A DNA stretch of 64,000 nt from Pseudocalidococcus azoricus BACA0444 (GTDB lineage Bacteria; Cyanobacteriota; Cyanobacteriia; Thermosynechococcales; Thermosynechococcaceae), in contig NZ_JAVMIP010000016.1 of NCBI RefSeq assembly GCF_031729055.1, positions 18,375-82,374 on the forward strand, written 5' to 3'. A program made the position numbers and the translations under genes. Position 1 is the first letter of the stretch; the number at the start of each line of letters is the position of its first letter. Shown here piece by piece: positions 36,532 through 45,133 of the stretch. Below the pieces are notes generated by a model. The model was not told the origin of the DNA. It saw nothing but the letters and a program-made list of their open reading frames with translations, and made no database searches.

Positions 36532-38322
36532 ATGCGAACCCATTACTGTGCTGATTTACGTGTTGCCGATGTTGACCAGATTGTTACCCTATTTGGTTGG
36601 GTGGATCGGCGGCGGGATCATGGCGGGGTGATTTTTTTAGATTTACGCGACCGGACTGGCCTGGTGCAAATTGTCAGTGACCCCCAGCGCACACCAGAAT
36701 CCTACCCCCAGGCCGATAAACTTCGCAGTGAATATGTTGTCAAGGTGATTGGCAAAGTCAGGCAACGGCCCGTAGATTCCCTTAATCCGAAGCTACCCAC
36801 CGGGGAAATTGAAATTTATGCCGAAAGTATTGAACTCCTCAACCCCGTCCGCAAACAACTACCCTTTCAGGTGTCCAGTGCGGAACATGAATCGGTGCGG
36901 GAAGAACTGCGGTTACGGTATCGCTATTTAGACTTACGCCGAGAACGGATGGCCCAAAACCTGCAACTACGCCACCAAGTCGTCAAAGCCATGCGCCGTT
37001 ATCTCGAAGATCAGGAACAGTTTTTAGAAGTTGAAACCCCCCTCTTAACTCGCTCCACACCAGAAGGGGCCAGGGATTATCTAGTACCCAGTCGCGTCAA
37101 TCCAGGTGAATGGTTTGCCCTGCCCCAATCCCCGCAGTTGTTTAAGCAATTACTCATGGTTTCGGGGTGTGATCGCTACTACCAAATTGCCCGTTGTTTC
37201 CGGGATGAAGATCTCCGGGCCGACCGTCAACCGGAATTTACCCAACTGGATATGGAGATGAGTTTTCTCGATCAGGAGGAGATTCTGGGACTGAATGAGG
37301 GCCTGGTCTGTCACATTTTTGAAACCGTTAAAGGGATTAAACTGCCCCGCCCCTTTCCACGCCTAACCTATGCTGAAGCCCTGGATCGCTATGGCACAGA
37401 TAAACCGGATACCCGCTTTGGCCTGGAGTTGGTGGATGTCTCGGATATTCTCAAAGATTCTGGTTTTAAGGTCTTTGCCCAGGCCGTGGCCAGTGGTGGA
37501 ATCGTCAAAATTCTCCCAATTCCTGGCGGGAATGAGCAAATCTCCAATGTTCGCATTAAGCCCGGTGGTGATTTATTCCAAGAAGCCACAACCGCCGGAG
37601 CTAAGGGCCTGGCCTATATCCGGGTGCGGGAAAACGGCGAAATTGACACCATTGGCGCGATTAAAGATAACCTCAGCCCGGAACAAAAAGCGGAACTCCT
37701 GAAACGCACTGGGGCCCAAGCGGGGCATCTCTTACTCTTTGGGGCCGGAGATACAAATACGGTCAATAAAACCCTAGATCGGCTGCGGCAGGTGGTCGGG
37801 AAAGAATTTGGCTTAATTGATCCAAGTCGTAACGATCTGCTGTGGGTGGTGGATTTTCCGATGTTTGAATGGAACCCAACCGAAAAACGCCTCGAAGCCC
37901 TGCACCATCCCTTTACTGCCCCCCGCCCGGAAGATATTAACGATCTCAAAACCGCCAAGGCCCAGGCCTACGATTTGGTCATGAATGGGTTTGAAATTGG
38001 CGGCGGTAGTTTACGGATTTACCAGGCCGAGTTACAGGAACAGGTCTTTGAAACCATTGGCCTCAGCCCGGAAGAAGCCCACGATAAATTTGGCTTTTTA
38101 CTGGAAGCCTTTGAATATGGCACCCCTCCCCACGGCGGCATTGCCTATGGCCTGGATCGGTTAGTCATGCTTTTGGCGGGTGAAGACTCGATTCGCGATG
38201 CCATTGCCTTCCCCAAAACCCAACAGGCCCGGTGTTTACTTACGGGAGCACCTGCAAATGTTGCTAGTCAACAACTCAAAGAACTCCATGTCACCTCAAC
38301 CCATCGCCCAAAACCCAACTAG
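36532..38322 (+). CDS. aspS: Aspartyl-tRNA synthetase
   Basis: Class II synthetase charging tRNA-Asp (in cyanobacteria often also tRNA-Asn). The 596 residues have the bacterial layout: an N-terminal OB fold ([24 protein letters not shown]), then class II motif 2 [25 protein letters not shown] insertion (about 300-410) and motif 3 [17 protein letters not shown] follow. Normal length and no frameshift. Discriminating or non-discriminating type cannot be decided by eye. Confidence 0.96.
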   Translation: MRTHYCADLRVADVDQIVTLFGWVDRRRDHGGVIFLDLRDRTGLVQIVSDPQRTPESYPQADKLRSEYVVKVIGKVRQRPVDSLNPKLPTGEIEIYAESIELLNPVRKQLPFQVSSAEHESVREELRLRYRYLDLRRERMAQNLQLRHQVVKAMRRYLEDQEQFLEVETPLLTRSTPEGARDYLVPSRVNPGEWFALPQSPQLFKQLLMVSGCDRYYQIARCFRDEDLRADRQPEFTQLDMEMSFLDQEEILGLNEGLVCHIFETVKGIKLPRPFPRLTYAEALDRYGTDKPDTRFGLELVDVSDILKDSGFKVFAQAVASGGIVKILPIPGGNEQISNVRIKPGGDLFQEATTAGAKGLAYIRVRENGEIDTIGAIKDNLSPEQKAELLKRTGAQAGHLLLFGAGDTNTVNKTLDRLRQVVGKEFGLIDPSRNDLLWVVDFPMFEWNPTEKRLEALHHPFTAPRPEDINDLKTAKAQAYDLVMNGFEIGGGSLRIYQAELQEQVFETIGLSPEEAHDKFGFLLEAFEYGTPPHGGIAYGLDRLVMLLAGEDSIRDAIAFPKTQQARCLLTGAPANVASQQLKELHVTSTHRPKPN

Positions 38323-38455
38323 AAGAACTTAAACCCTAGCTTAATGACGTTACCCAGACTGATCTGAACTCGCAAAGGGGTGAGAAGTCTTTTCTAATCT
38401 GCTTTTTGGTCAGTGGTCAATGGGTAACGCCAGAAATCGGGGAGGAAATTACCCC

Positions 38456-38650
38456 TTAGAAGCTGAAGGTAAGGTTGGGATGGTATTCTGCACCCCGATA
38501 AACAATCCCTTGGTCTTTGGGGGCAGGAGGGTTGAGGGCCTGGTGGGGATGATATTCGGCTCCCCGGTAGTGGGCAACTGCGGCCGTTTCTTTAACATTC
38601 AGGTGGGCGGGATTGACCTCATAGGTTACGCCACGATAGGTCAGTTTCAT
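38456..38650 (-). CDS. DUF4278 small protein under a glutamine riboswitch
   Basis: A 64-residue protein of the cyanobacteria-specific DUF4278 family: MKLTYRGVTYEVNPAHLNV at the start and two later copies of YRGAEYHP. The YRGxxY unit is the family hallmark. The ATG at 38650 has a clear GAGGTGAT ribosome site. A glutamine riboswitch core begins about 43 bases upstream of the start (listed separately), tying its expression to nitrogen status. From memory, the Synechocystis PII-interacting PirA is a small protein of this kind, which would give a natural function in arginine/nitrogen control, but I cannot confirm that here. No membrane segment or signal peptide. Confidence 0.85.
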   Translation of the reverse strand: MKLTYRGVTYEVNPAHLNVKETAAVAHYRGAEYHPHQALNPPAPKDQGIVYRGAEYHPNLTFSF

Positions 38651-38692
38651 AAAATCACCTCAAATTATGCTAGTGAAGATTCTTAATCATGA

Positions 38693-38750
38693 GGCGCGTT
38701 CCTTCGGGATAATCCCTACTTCCGTCTTCCAAAAATGGAGATGAACGACT
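38693..38750 (-). promoter_or_regulatory. Glutamine riboswitch (glnA RNA / Downstream-peptide class)
   Basis: On the minus strand the leader carries CGTTCATC (38747-38740), the core GACGGAAGTAGGG (38726-38714), a GGGA-TTA-TCCC hairpin and CCGAAGGAACG (to 38697). CGTTC and GAACG pair as the closing helix P1; CTCCA and TGGA pair as P2; GGGA/TCCC as P3. This set matches the conserved core of the glutamine-binding aptamers known from cyanobacteria. Right after P1 comes CGCCTC (38696-38691), which can pair with the gene's ribosome site GAGGTG (38661-38656), a likely expression platform. Ligand polarity cannot be read from sequence. Confidence 0.88.
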
Positions 38751-38760
38751 GTTTCTGTAT

Positions 38761-39519
38761 CTAATTTAACAGTTTGCCAATTATGAGAGCAACCTAGAGA
38801 CAAAACTTAATATACCTTGTGAAGTGTATATGCGCTACAGCCCTTTACGATGAACCACCGTGCTGGCAGACGGGCCTGGAAGTACGCTTTATAGGCTAAT
38901 GATCTCTACACTGCGGCGGCACTGCTTAGGGTAATCCCTGATCAACTTTGAACCAATGCAACGGTACACAGCCTAATTGTGAGAGGGGCCGCACTTTAAG
39001 GGATTCATGGTACGCATTAAAGACAGAGATAGGCTCAAACATCAGTGTAGAAAGACTGTTTCCTTTGAGAGTAACCAAACCCAAGAACAGACTAATAAGA
39101 CGATTCAAAAAGCGATTTGCTCTTTATACCTTGTTGTGGCATCAATATCCTTGATTTCACCGATAACTTTTTTATAGCTTTTCTGTATCACTCTTTTCTA
39201 TATTTTTCTTCATGAACCAGACTGGCAATATAATAAGCCTTGTTTTCAAGAAAGAATCTAATCGTTAACTTGAAAAGTCGCTCATGATTGACATTTATAG
39301 CAAAAACTATAGCAAAGTATTTTATTTATGAGACAATAATCCTTATAAAATGGAGTCTTTAGGCTCTACTATGCTCACAAATCATCTGTGTTTACTATAT
39401 ATCTATTCAGAAAAATAAGTTTTCTCTGACTTTGTTAATCTAACGCTCCGTTTTAACCGCTGCCAGTAACCTCTTGGACTCAACCAATAATTTTGACCAG
39501 TCGGTGTGCAAGCGGATTG
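38761..39519. other. Gene-poor AT-rich stretch
   Basis: About 760 bases upstream of the riboswitch. The first ~100 bases should contain the promoter of the DUF4278 transcript. A TAAATT hexamer just upstream of the aptamer is a possible -10 box. Beyond that I see only short overlapping frames on both strands near 38930-39150. One of them ends in a basic KNRLIRRFKKRFALYTLLWHQ-like stretch that might be a transposase remnant, but this is not supported enough to call. No tRNA or inverted repeat was found. Confidence 0.45.
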
Positions 39520-40077
39520 TTATACAGCTTCGCTTCGCCAGTCTCCCCGAAGGATTGCCCATATTTTTACATCTTCAAATACTCCCCACTTTCGGACTCG
39601 TTGACGTAAAACTCCTTCTTGTGTAAACCCATTTTTCTGCAAAACTTTACCTGAACCTGGGTTTCTAACCATGTGGTAAGCGTAGAGCCTATTGAGATCT
39701 AAATCCTTAAACCCAAAGAGGAGCATAGACTTTAATGCTTCACTCATATACCCTTGTCCCCACACCTGAGATGTCAACCAAAAACTCAATTCTGCTTGAG
39801 AATGTTCTCGCTCGATATCTCGAATTTCGATAACTCCGCAAAATGCTTTCTCAGATTTGCGTTCAATGACAAATGAAACAGAATGCCCTGCCTTAAAATT
39901 CTGAATTTGCCTTTGTATATAATTGCTCGCCTCTCCATCAGGATATGGATGAGGGATAGAAATCATTGTATCAGCAACCTCACGAGCACCTGCTGCGACT
40001 TGGAGTGACTTTTTATCCGCTAGAGACAAAGAACGCAGGATCAATCTGGTTGTTTCAAGCGTGGGTTGAGCAAGCAT
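39520..40077 (-). CDS. GNAT N-acetyltransferase (RimJ/RimL-like)
   Basis: A 185-residue acetyltransferase of the RimJ/RimL type. It starts LETTRLILRSLSLADKKSL, has the acetyl-CoA strand AELSFWLTSQVWGQGYMSEALKSMLLFGF and the late LDLNRLYAYHMVRNPGSGKVLQKNGF motif. GVLRQRVRKWGVFEDVKIWAILR follows. The ATG at 40077 matches family starts; an in-frame start at 40155 would add 26 unlike residues. It sits alone between two long non-coding AT-rich stretches and its codon use looks more AT-rich than neighbours, suggesting transfer. Substrate unknown. Confidence 0.82.
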   Translation of the reverse strand: MLAQPTLETTRLILRSLSLADKKSLQVAAGAREVADTMISIPHPYPDGEASNYIQRQIQNFKAGHSVSFVIERKSEKAFCGVIEIRDIEREHSQAELSFWLTSQVWGQGYMSEALKSMLLFGFKDLDLNRLYAYHMVRNPGSGKVLQKNGFTQEGVLRQRVRKWGVFEDVKIWAILRGDWRSEAV

Positions 40078-40712
40078 TAGACGACTTTCTCTCGACCGAC
40101 CTTTCCAGCAAATCTTAACATTGAAATTCCTCATTACTGACTTATGCCAGCACAACTAAGAACCTGCTATATGGCAATCCGTCTTCATTTGTGAGAATAT
40201 TTGATCATCACTACCCTTGGCAAGGAGTAGCCCTTCTTTAAGCCTAGGGTTAAGTCAAAATTTATCAGACACAAAATAATCTTGGGCTAATCTCACGAAT
40301 CATTACTGTTTGCTATATAACTAGGGATTATACAGAAACTTTCTACATACCAGTCTTAATAAGTTTTTCATGGAAAAAATCTTTTCATCTGATTATAAAG
40401 CCATAGGTCAAGCATCCATGCTTGGGGCTTAAATGTTTGGAATCTTTGGATTCTTGAGTCCAAATCCTCAAGTTCAGAGCTAGAGCCTTGAAGCCAGGAT
40501 GCCCAGGCCAAGAAAAATTGGTCGGGAAACATTAATCGCAGCAAAACAGTCCCGCAACCTAGACAACCGAATAACAGGGAAAACCGCCCACTGAGCCTGA
40601 TCTTTTTTACCGGAGATGGTCATAATAAGTTAGATTCCTTGCTGATCAATGCCTTGGGTCGTTTTTGGCCTCATTTCCCAGCCCGTTTGATGCTTGTGTG
40701 CCGGAGTTCTCT
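40078..40712. other. 635-base intergenic stretch
   Basis: AT-rich and mostly without CAGGCC half-sites until its last third. No gene, tRNA or riboswitch recognised. It should carry the promoters of the divergent GNAT gene and of the radical SAM gene. Confidence 0.4.
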
Positions 40713-42407
40713 ATGACTGCTACCACTACCCCACAACCCAGTGCCAATGATGAATTACCCTTAGTGCCCGAAATGACTGGGGGGAGAGTCCCCTTCACAC
40801 CCCAACACCATCGCCGGATTCTCTGTGTCTTTCCCCGCTACAGTCGGTCCTTTGGGACTTTTCACTATGCCTATGGGTTGATGGGAACGGTGCGGGCCTT
40901 TATGCCACCCCAGGGAATTTTGCTCGTGGCCGCCTATATGCCGGAGTCTTGGGAAGTGCGGTTGGTTGATGAGAATGTTCAGTTAGCCACCGATGCCGAC
41001 TACGCCTGGGCTGATGTGGTGATTACCAGCGGGATGCACATTCAACGTCCGCAAATTAACAATATCAATGCCATTGCCCACCGCCACGGAAAATTAGTTT
41101 GTTTGGGTGGCCCTTCCGTTTCCGCTTGTCCCAGTTATTACCCCGATGTGGATATTTTGCATCTCGGCGAATTGGGGGATGCCACGGACAAAATGCTAGC
41201 CTACATTGATGAGTTTGGGTCACAGCGGCCGACTGAGCAGATGATTTTAGAAACCACAGCCCGCCTGCCCCTAAACGAGTTCCCCACGCCGGCCTATCAC
41301 TTGGTAAATATGCGGAATTACTTTTTGGGCAGTGTTCAATTTTCCAGTGGTTGCCCCTTCCGGTGTGAATTTTGCGATATTCCCGAACTCTATGGCCGCA
41401 ACCCCCGCCTCAAAAACCCCCAACAAATTACGGCGGAACTGGACAATATGCTGGCTTCGGGCAATCCGGGGGCGGTGTATTTTGTTGATGATAATTTTAT
41501 TGGCAATCGCCGGGCTGTGACAGAACTCCTCCCGCACCTAATCCAATGGCAGAAAGACCGGGGCTATCCGATCCAATTTGCCTGTGAAGCAACCCTGAAT
41601 ATTGCCCAAAGTCCTAAGCTTTTGGAGATGATGCGAGAGGCCTATTTCTGTACGGTGTTCTGTGGGATTGAAACGCCGGAACCGGAAGCCCTGCGGGGGA
41701 TTAATAAAGACCAAAACCTGAGTATGCCGATCCTCCAGGCCATCCAAACCCTCAATAAATACGGCATGGAAGTGGTTTCAGGAATCATCATTGGCCTGGA
41801 TACGGATACGCCCCAAACGGGAGAGCGGATTTTAGAGTTTATTAACGCCTCCCAAATGCCGACCCTGACGATTAATCTCTTGCACGCCTTACCCCGAACT
41901 CCCCTATGGCGGCGGTTGGAAGCGGAAGGGCGACTGAATGACGATGAATCCCGTGAATCCAATGTTGAATTTCTGATGCCCTATGAAGAAGTAGTGGAGA
42001 TGTGGCGGCAGACAATTACAACAGCTTATGAACCGGAATTTCTCTATCAGCGCTTTGCCTATCAAATGGAGCATACCTACCCAAATCGAATTGCGGTTCC
42101 GGCCAGCCCAGCCCGCGTCAATCGGGAAAATATTTTCAAGGGCCTACGGTTGATGAAAAATATCCTTTGGAATATTGGCATTACGGGCAGCTATCGGGAT
42201 ACTTTTTGGAAACTGGCCTGGCCGGCTTTGAAGCGGGGGGACATTGAGGGGCTGATTCATGTGGGCGTAGTCGGACATCACCTGATTCAATTTGCCCAAG
42301 ATTGCGCCCGCGGCGATGAAGCGGCTTCGTTCTATGCCCAACGTCTGCGGGATGACCAGGCCAAGCAAGCCAAAAACATGGCCCAGCCCGTCAGTTCTGC
42401 CTCTTAG
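40713..42407 (+). CDS. B12-binding radical SAM protein with DUF4070 (HpnP-like, hopanoid C-2 methylase candidate)
   Basis: A 564-residue enzyme. An N-terminal cobalamin-binding domain (RRILCVFPRYSRSFGTFHYAYG, ITSGMHIQRPQI, LGGPSVSACPSYYPDVDILHLGE) precedes the radical SAM core. The core has CPFRCEFC (cluster Cys near residues 214, 218, 221), then DIPELYGRNPRLKNPQQIT and YFVDDNFIGNRRA. A C-terminal DUF4070 region contains INLLHALPRTPLWRRLE. This order and spelling strongly resemble HpnP, which methylates hopanoids at C-2, although related DUF4070 enzymes exist. The ATG at 40713 is preferred over a TTG at 40665. No squalene-hopene cyclase gene is nearby, so the assignment rests on resemblance. 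Confidence 0.72.
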   Translation: MTATTTPQPSANDELPLVPEMTGGRVPFTPQHHRRILCVFPRYSRSFGTFHYAYGLMGTVRAFMPPQGILLVAAYMPESWEVRLVDENVQLATDADYAWADVVITSGMHIQRPQINNINAIAHRHGKLVCLGGPSVSACPSYYPDVDILHLGELGDATDKMLAYIDEFGSQRPTEQMILETTARLPLNEFPTPAYHLVNMRNYFLGSVQFSSGCPFRCEFCDIPELYGRNPRLKNPQQITAELDNMLASGNPGAVYFVDDNFIGNRRAVTELLPHLIQWQKDRGYPIQFACEATLNIAQSPKLLEMMREAYFCTVFCGIETPEPEALRGINKDQNLSMPILQAIQTLNKYGMEVVSGIIIGLDTDTPQTGERILEFINASQMPTLTINLLHALPRTPLWRRLEAEGRLNDDESRESNVEFLMPYEEVVEMWRQTITTAYEPEFLYQRFAYQMEHTYPNRIAVPASPARVNRENIFKGLRLMKNILWNIGITGSYRDTFWKLAWPALKRGDIEGLIHVGVVGHHLIQFAQDCARGDEAASFYAQRLRDDQAKQAKNMAQPVSSAS

Positions 42408-42415
42408 TGCAATTC

Positions 42416-43357
42416 CTAAGGACGCTCATGGAGAAACCAACGGTCAAGGTTTAAAAGGGCCTGGGCCTGATGACGGGGGGCAATGCCAGCAGCATCTAAG
42501 GTATAAGGCGCGAGGGTGTACTGTTCCCAGGCCAGTTGCCATGCTGCATCTAAGGATTGGGGCGGCCGACCGACTTGGAATTGGAGCATCGTGCCATAAT
42601 GACAAACCAATGCGGCCTGGTACTGCTCCTGCCAGCGTTTTAAGAAGCTCATGGCCACCTCAGTCCCCACTTGACAGGCCCCAAACCAATGTAGATAGGC
42701 CAGACATTCCCAACTATGGGGGGTGGGCAAGAGTAGGAGAGCTTTGGTCATTCCCGGTTCAAACCAATCCAGATGGCTCGTTGTCATTGCGGGGGTGATA
42801 TTTTGCTCCAGAGAATAGTTAACTTCCCAATTCCATAACCACCATTCTAGGGCTTGGCGAGAGCGAATTGGGGTGCTGGCCTGGAAAGCCTGGAGTTCCG
42901 CTGGGCTGGGCGTTACCCCGAGAATCCTAGTTGTGATGGCCAGGCCATAGCTCAGTTCCGCCTCCCAGGCCTGATCATCGAGGTCTGATTCTTGGGACAA
43001 CAGGGGTTCTAACTCAACTGCCGCAACCCTAGCGATAATCTCTGCGGGCGCAATTTCTTGATGGCCCCTGGCTTCAGCTTCTTCTTGATAGTAAAAACGT
43101 GAAAACAGGTCAGCACCCTTGATCTCCTGCTCCCAATTGCCAGCATCGGCTCCCCATAGGGTTGTAATCACCGGGTAGCGTTGGGTCTGCTCTCCGTAGC
43201 TGTGCATTAACTGCCAGGCCGCCAGATCTTGATCTAATTCAATCGCAATGGCGAGGGCCTTCTGGTTAGACTCCGGTATATCTAAGGCCAAGATGGAGTG
43301 GTCAGCTAAGTCAGTATCTGCAATCAGGGCGGCAAGTTCGGCAGGATCATTCAACAT
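42416..43357 (-). CDS. DUF4253 domain protein
   Basis: A 313-residue soluble protein. The C-terminal half has the DUF4253 features: a helix-rich HSWECLAYLHWFGACQVGTEVAMSFLKRW, then ALVCHYGTMLQFQVGRPPQSLDAAWQLAWEQYTLAP. The N-terminal half is acidic and unassigned (ILALDIPESNQKALAIAIEL). Function unknown. It is convergent with the radical SAM gene, the stops being nine bases apart, and lies upstream of nothing obviously related. No signal peptide. Confidence 0.75.
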   Translation of the reverse strand: MLNDPAELAALIADTDLADHSILALDIPESNQKALAIAIELDQDLAAWQLMHSYGEQTQRYPVITTLWGADAGNWEQEIKGADLFSRFYYQEEAEARGHQEIAPAEIIARVAAVELEPLLSQESDLDDQAWEAELSYGLAITTRILGVTPSPAELQAFQASTPIRSRQALEWWLWNWEVNYSLEQNITPAMTTSHLDWFEPGMTKALLLLPTPHSWECLAYLHWFGACQVGTEVAMSFLKRWQEQYQAALVCHYGTMLQFQVGRPPQSLDAAWQLAWEQYTLAPYTLDAAGIAPRHQAQALLNLDRWFLHERP

Positions 43358-43394
43358 GGCAGGCCTGGGGGCAATGGTGTTGGGCGTTTAAATC

Positions 43395-44543
43395 CTAGTT
43401 GGGTTCTAGTGCTTGGGGGGTTATGGCCAGGTTAATTCGTTTGCCTTGGCGTTCGACTTCTAAGTTCACAGTTCCATTTTCGGGGGTGGCTTCCACTTGC
43501 TCTTGAATCTGGCGGGCATTGGGGCGATCTTGACGATTGATTTTGGCGATCCAGTCACCGGGTTGAACGCCAGCTTGGGCCGCAGGTGAATTCTCCACAA
43601 CGGCAATGACGAGGACTCCTTGGTCTTGTTTCACTTGCCAGGCCGGGTTTTCCTGGTTTAACTCATCCCGAATCGGCCCAGAAAGGTTGACCATCCGAAT
43701 CCCTAAAAACAGGTGGCGGGCCTGGCCGGTGGTGGTAATTTGCTCGGCAATCCGTTTAGCGGTATTGATTGGAATGGCAAAGCCTAAGCCCTGGGCCCCT
43801 TGAATAATCGCCGTATTCACCCCGACCACAGCCCCCTCTTGGTTGAGCAATGGCCCACCGGAATTACCAGGATTGATCGCGGCATCGGTTTGGATATAGC
43901 TCACCCGTTGATCGGCGGCCCCAATTTGATCACTAGAGCGGCCCGTGGCACTAATGATTCCGGCTGTAACAGTATTGCTCAGACCCAGGGGATTACCAAT
44001 CGCAATAGCCCATTGTCCAACCACCAGTTGATCGGAGTTACCAAGGGTTAGGGTAGGCAGATTTTGGGCCGCAATTTGGATGACGGCAATATCGGTTAAG
44101 GGATCGGCCCCCAAGACCTGGCCAGGAAAGGTTTGCCCATCAGGAAAGGTCACCACCACTTTATTACTGTCCGCAACGACATGGGCATTCGTGATAATTT
44201 TGCCGTCTTTTGCAAATACGAATCCGGAGCCTTTGCCAGTGGTTTGTTCGCCAGAGGGGGCCTGGGGGTTAAAGGGATGAGTGGCTGTGGTGCGGCTGGT
44301 GTCAATACTGACGATGGCGGGACTGTTTTGGGCAACAATATCGGCAATAAAGTTGGCTGAGGTGGTGGTGGTCGTGAGTCCAGGCCTGGGCAGGGAAACC
44401 TGAGTCGAGGTTGACCCCAAAGGATTCAGCGGCATTTGACACCCCACCACCAGGCCCGCCAATACACCTGTCCCCAGCCGGAGAATCCAAGATAAACAAT
44501 TCCTAGAAGGGCTGGAGTTAGAACTATGGGGCTGATTGGGCAT
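43395..44543 (-). CDS. HtrA/Deg-type serine protease with PDZ domain
   Basis: A 382-residue periplasmic protease of the HhoA/HhoB/HtrA group. The signal region ends in a lipobox-like LAGLVVGC. The trypsin-like domain shows the triad: TNAHVV (His), DPLTDIAVIQI (Asp) and AINPGNSGGPLLN (Ser). A C-terminal PDZ domain (NSPAAQAGVQPGDWIAKINRQ) follows. Deg proteases degrade or refold damaged envelope proteins. The ATG at 44543 is chosen because it falls just after the pgsA stop (44567) and gives normal length. A start at 44669 would overlap pgsA by about 100 bases. Which of the three cyanobacterial paralogues it is cannot be settled by eye. Confidence 0.9.
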   Translation of the reverse strand: MPNQPHSSNSSPSRNCLSWILRLGTGVLAGLVVGCQMPLNPLGSTSTQVSLPRPGLTTTTTSANFIADIVAQNSPAIVSIDTSRTTATHPFNPQAPSGEQTTGKGSGFVFAKDGKIITNAHVVADSNKVVVTFPDGQTFPGQVLGADPLTDIAVIQIAAQNLPTLTLGNSDQLVVGQWAIAIGNPLGLSNTVTAGIISATGRSSDQIGAADQRVSYIQTDAAINPGNSGGPLLNQEGAVVGVNTAIIQGAQGLGFAIPINTAKRIAEQITTTGQARHLFLGIRMVNLSGPIRDELNQENPAWQVKQDQGVLVIAVVENSPAAQAGVQPGDWIAKINRQDRPNARQIQEQVEATPENGTVNLEVERQGKRINLAITPQALEPN

Positions 44544-44566
44544 GGTGTGGCACTCGGCGGGGCAGC

Positions 44567-45097
44567 TTAATTCGGGGAGAGGGGCGATTTCGGTTGGGGC
44601 CATAGGTAAATTAGACCAGAAATCCAGGTAAGAGTAATGGCCAGACCATAGGCTCCCCAGGCCCCCCACTGCCAGAGGATTGAGTGCTCAGGAACCAGAA
44701 GGGCGGCTACAGCAATAATTTGGGTCACAGTTTTGACTTTGCCCCAGAGATTTGCCCCCGAAATTTGGGTTTGATTCACCCGCCAACCGGCAATCCCCAA
44801 CTCCCGCAATAAAATTAAAAACACTGTCCAGGCCGGGATTTCTTGCAACTGCACGAGGGCGAGAAGGGGGGCTAAGACGAGTAATTTATCCACCAACGGA
44901 TCGAGAATTTTGCCCAGGTCACTGACTTGGTTAAACCGCCGGGCCACATAGCCATCTAGCCAATCCGTCAGGGCCGCCCCTAGGAATAATCCTAAGCAAA
45001 TCCACCGACTAAAAGGGCTACTATCCACCGCCAAAATGCCAATCATCACCGGGGCCACCAGCAACCGACTCAGGGTAATCCAGTTTGCAACGGTCAC
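44567..45097 (-). CDS. pgsA: Phosphatidylglycerophosphate synthase
   Basis: Makes phosphatidylglycerol phosphate from CDP-diacylglycerol and glycerol-3-phosphate; phosphatidylglycerol is essential for photosystem II. The 176-residue membrane enzyme holds the CDP-alcohol phosphotransferase motif D-G-x2-A-R-x8-G-x3-D-x3-D as DWLDGYVARRFNQVSDLGKILDPLVDK. It has four or five hydrophobic segments and the typical NWITLSRLLVAPVMI start. The htrA gene follows 23 bases on, so both may share a transcript. Confidence 0.93.
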   Translation of the reverse strand: MTVANWITLSRLLVAPVMIGILAVDSSPFSRWICLGLFLGAALTDWLDGYVARRFNQVSDLGKILDPLVDKLLVLAPLLALVQLQEIPAWTVFLILLRELGIAGWRVNQTQISGANLWGKVKTVTQIIAVAALLVPEHSILWQWGAWGAYGLAITLTWISGLIYLWPQPKSPLSPN

Positions 45098-45133
45098 AAC
45101 ACTATTCCGATAATCACAATAGAAACGGGAAGC

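Noticed and set aside
38835..38860. GTA-N7-TAC upstream of the DUF4278 gene as an NtcA site
   Set aside because: The spacer is seven, not eight, bases and no -10 box lies 22 bases on in the gene's direction.
38926..39154. Two overlapping short frames as genes or a transposase fragment
   Set aside because: No start context, no recognisable family, mutually overlapping on opposite strands; only noted as a possible relic.
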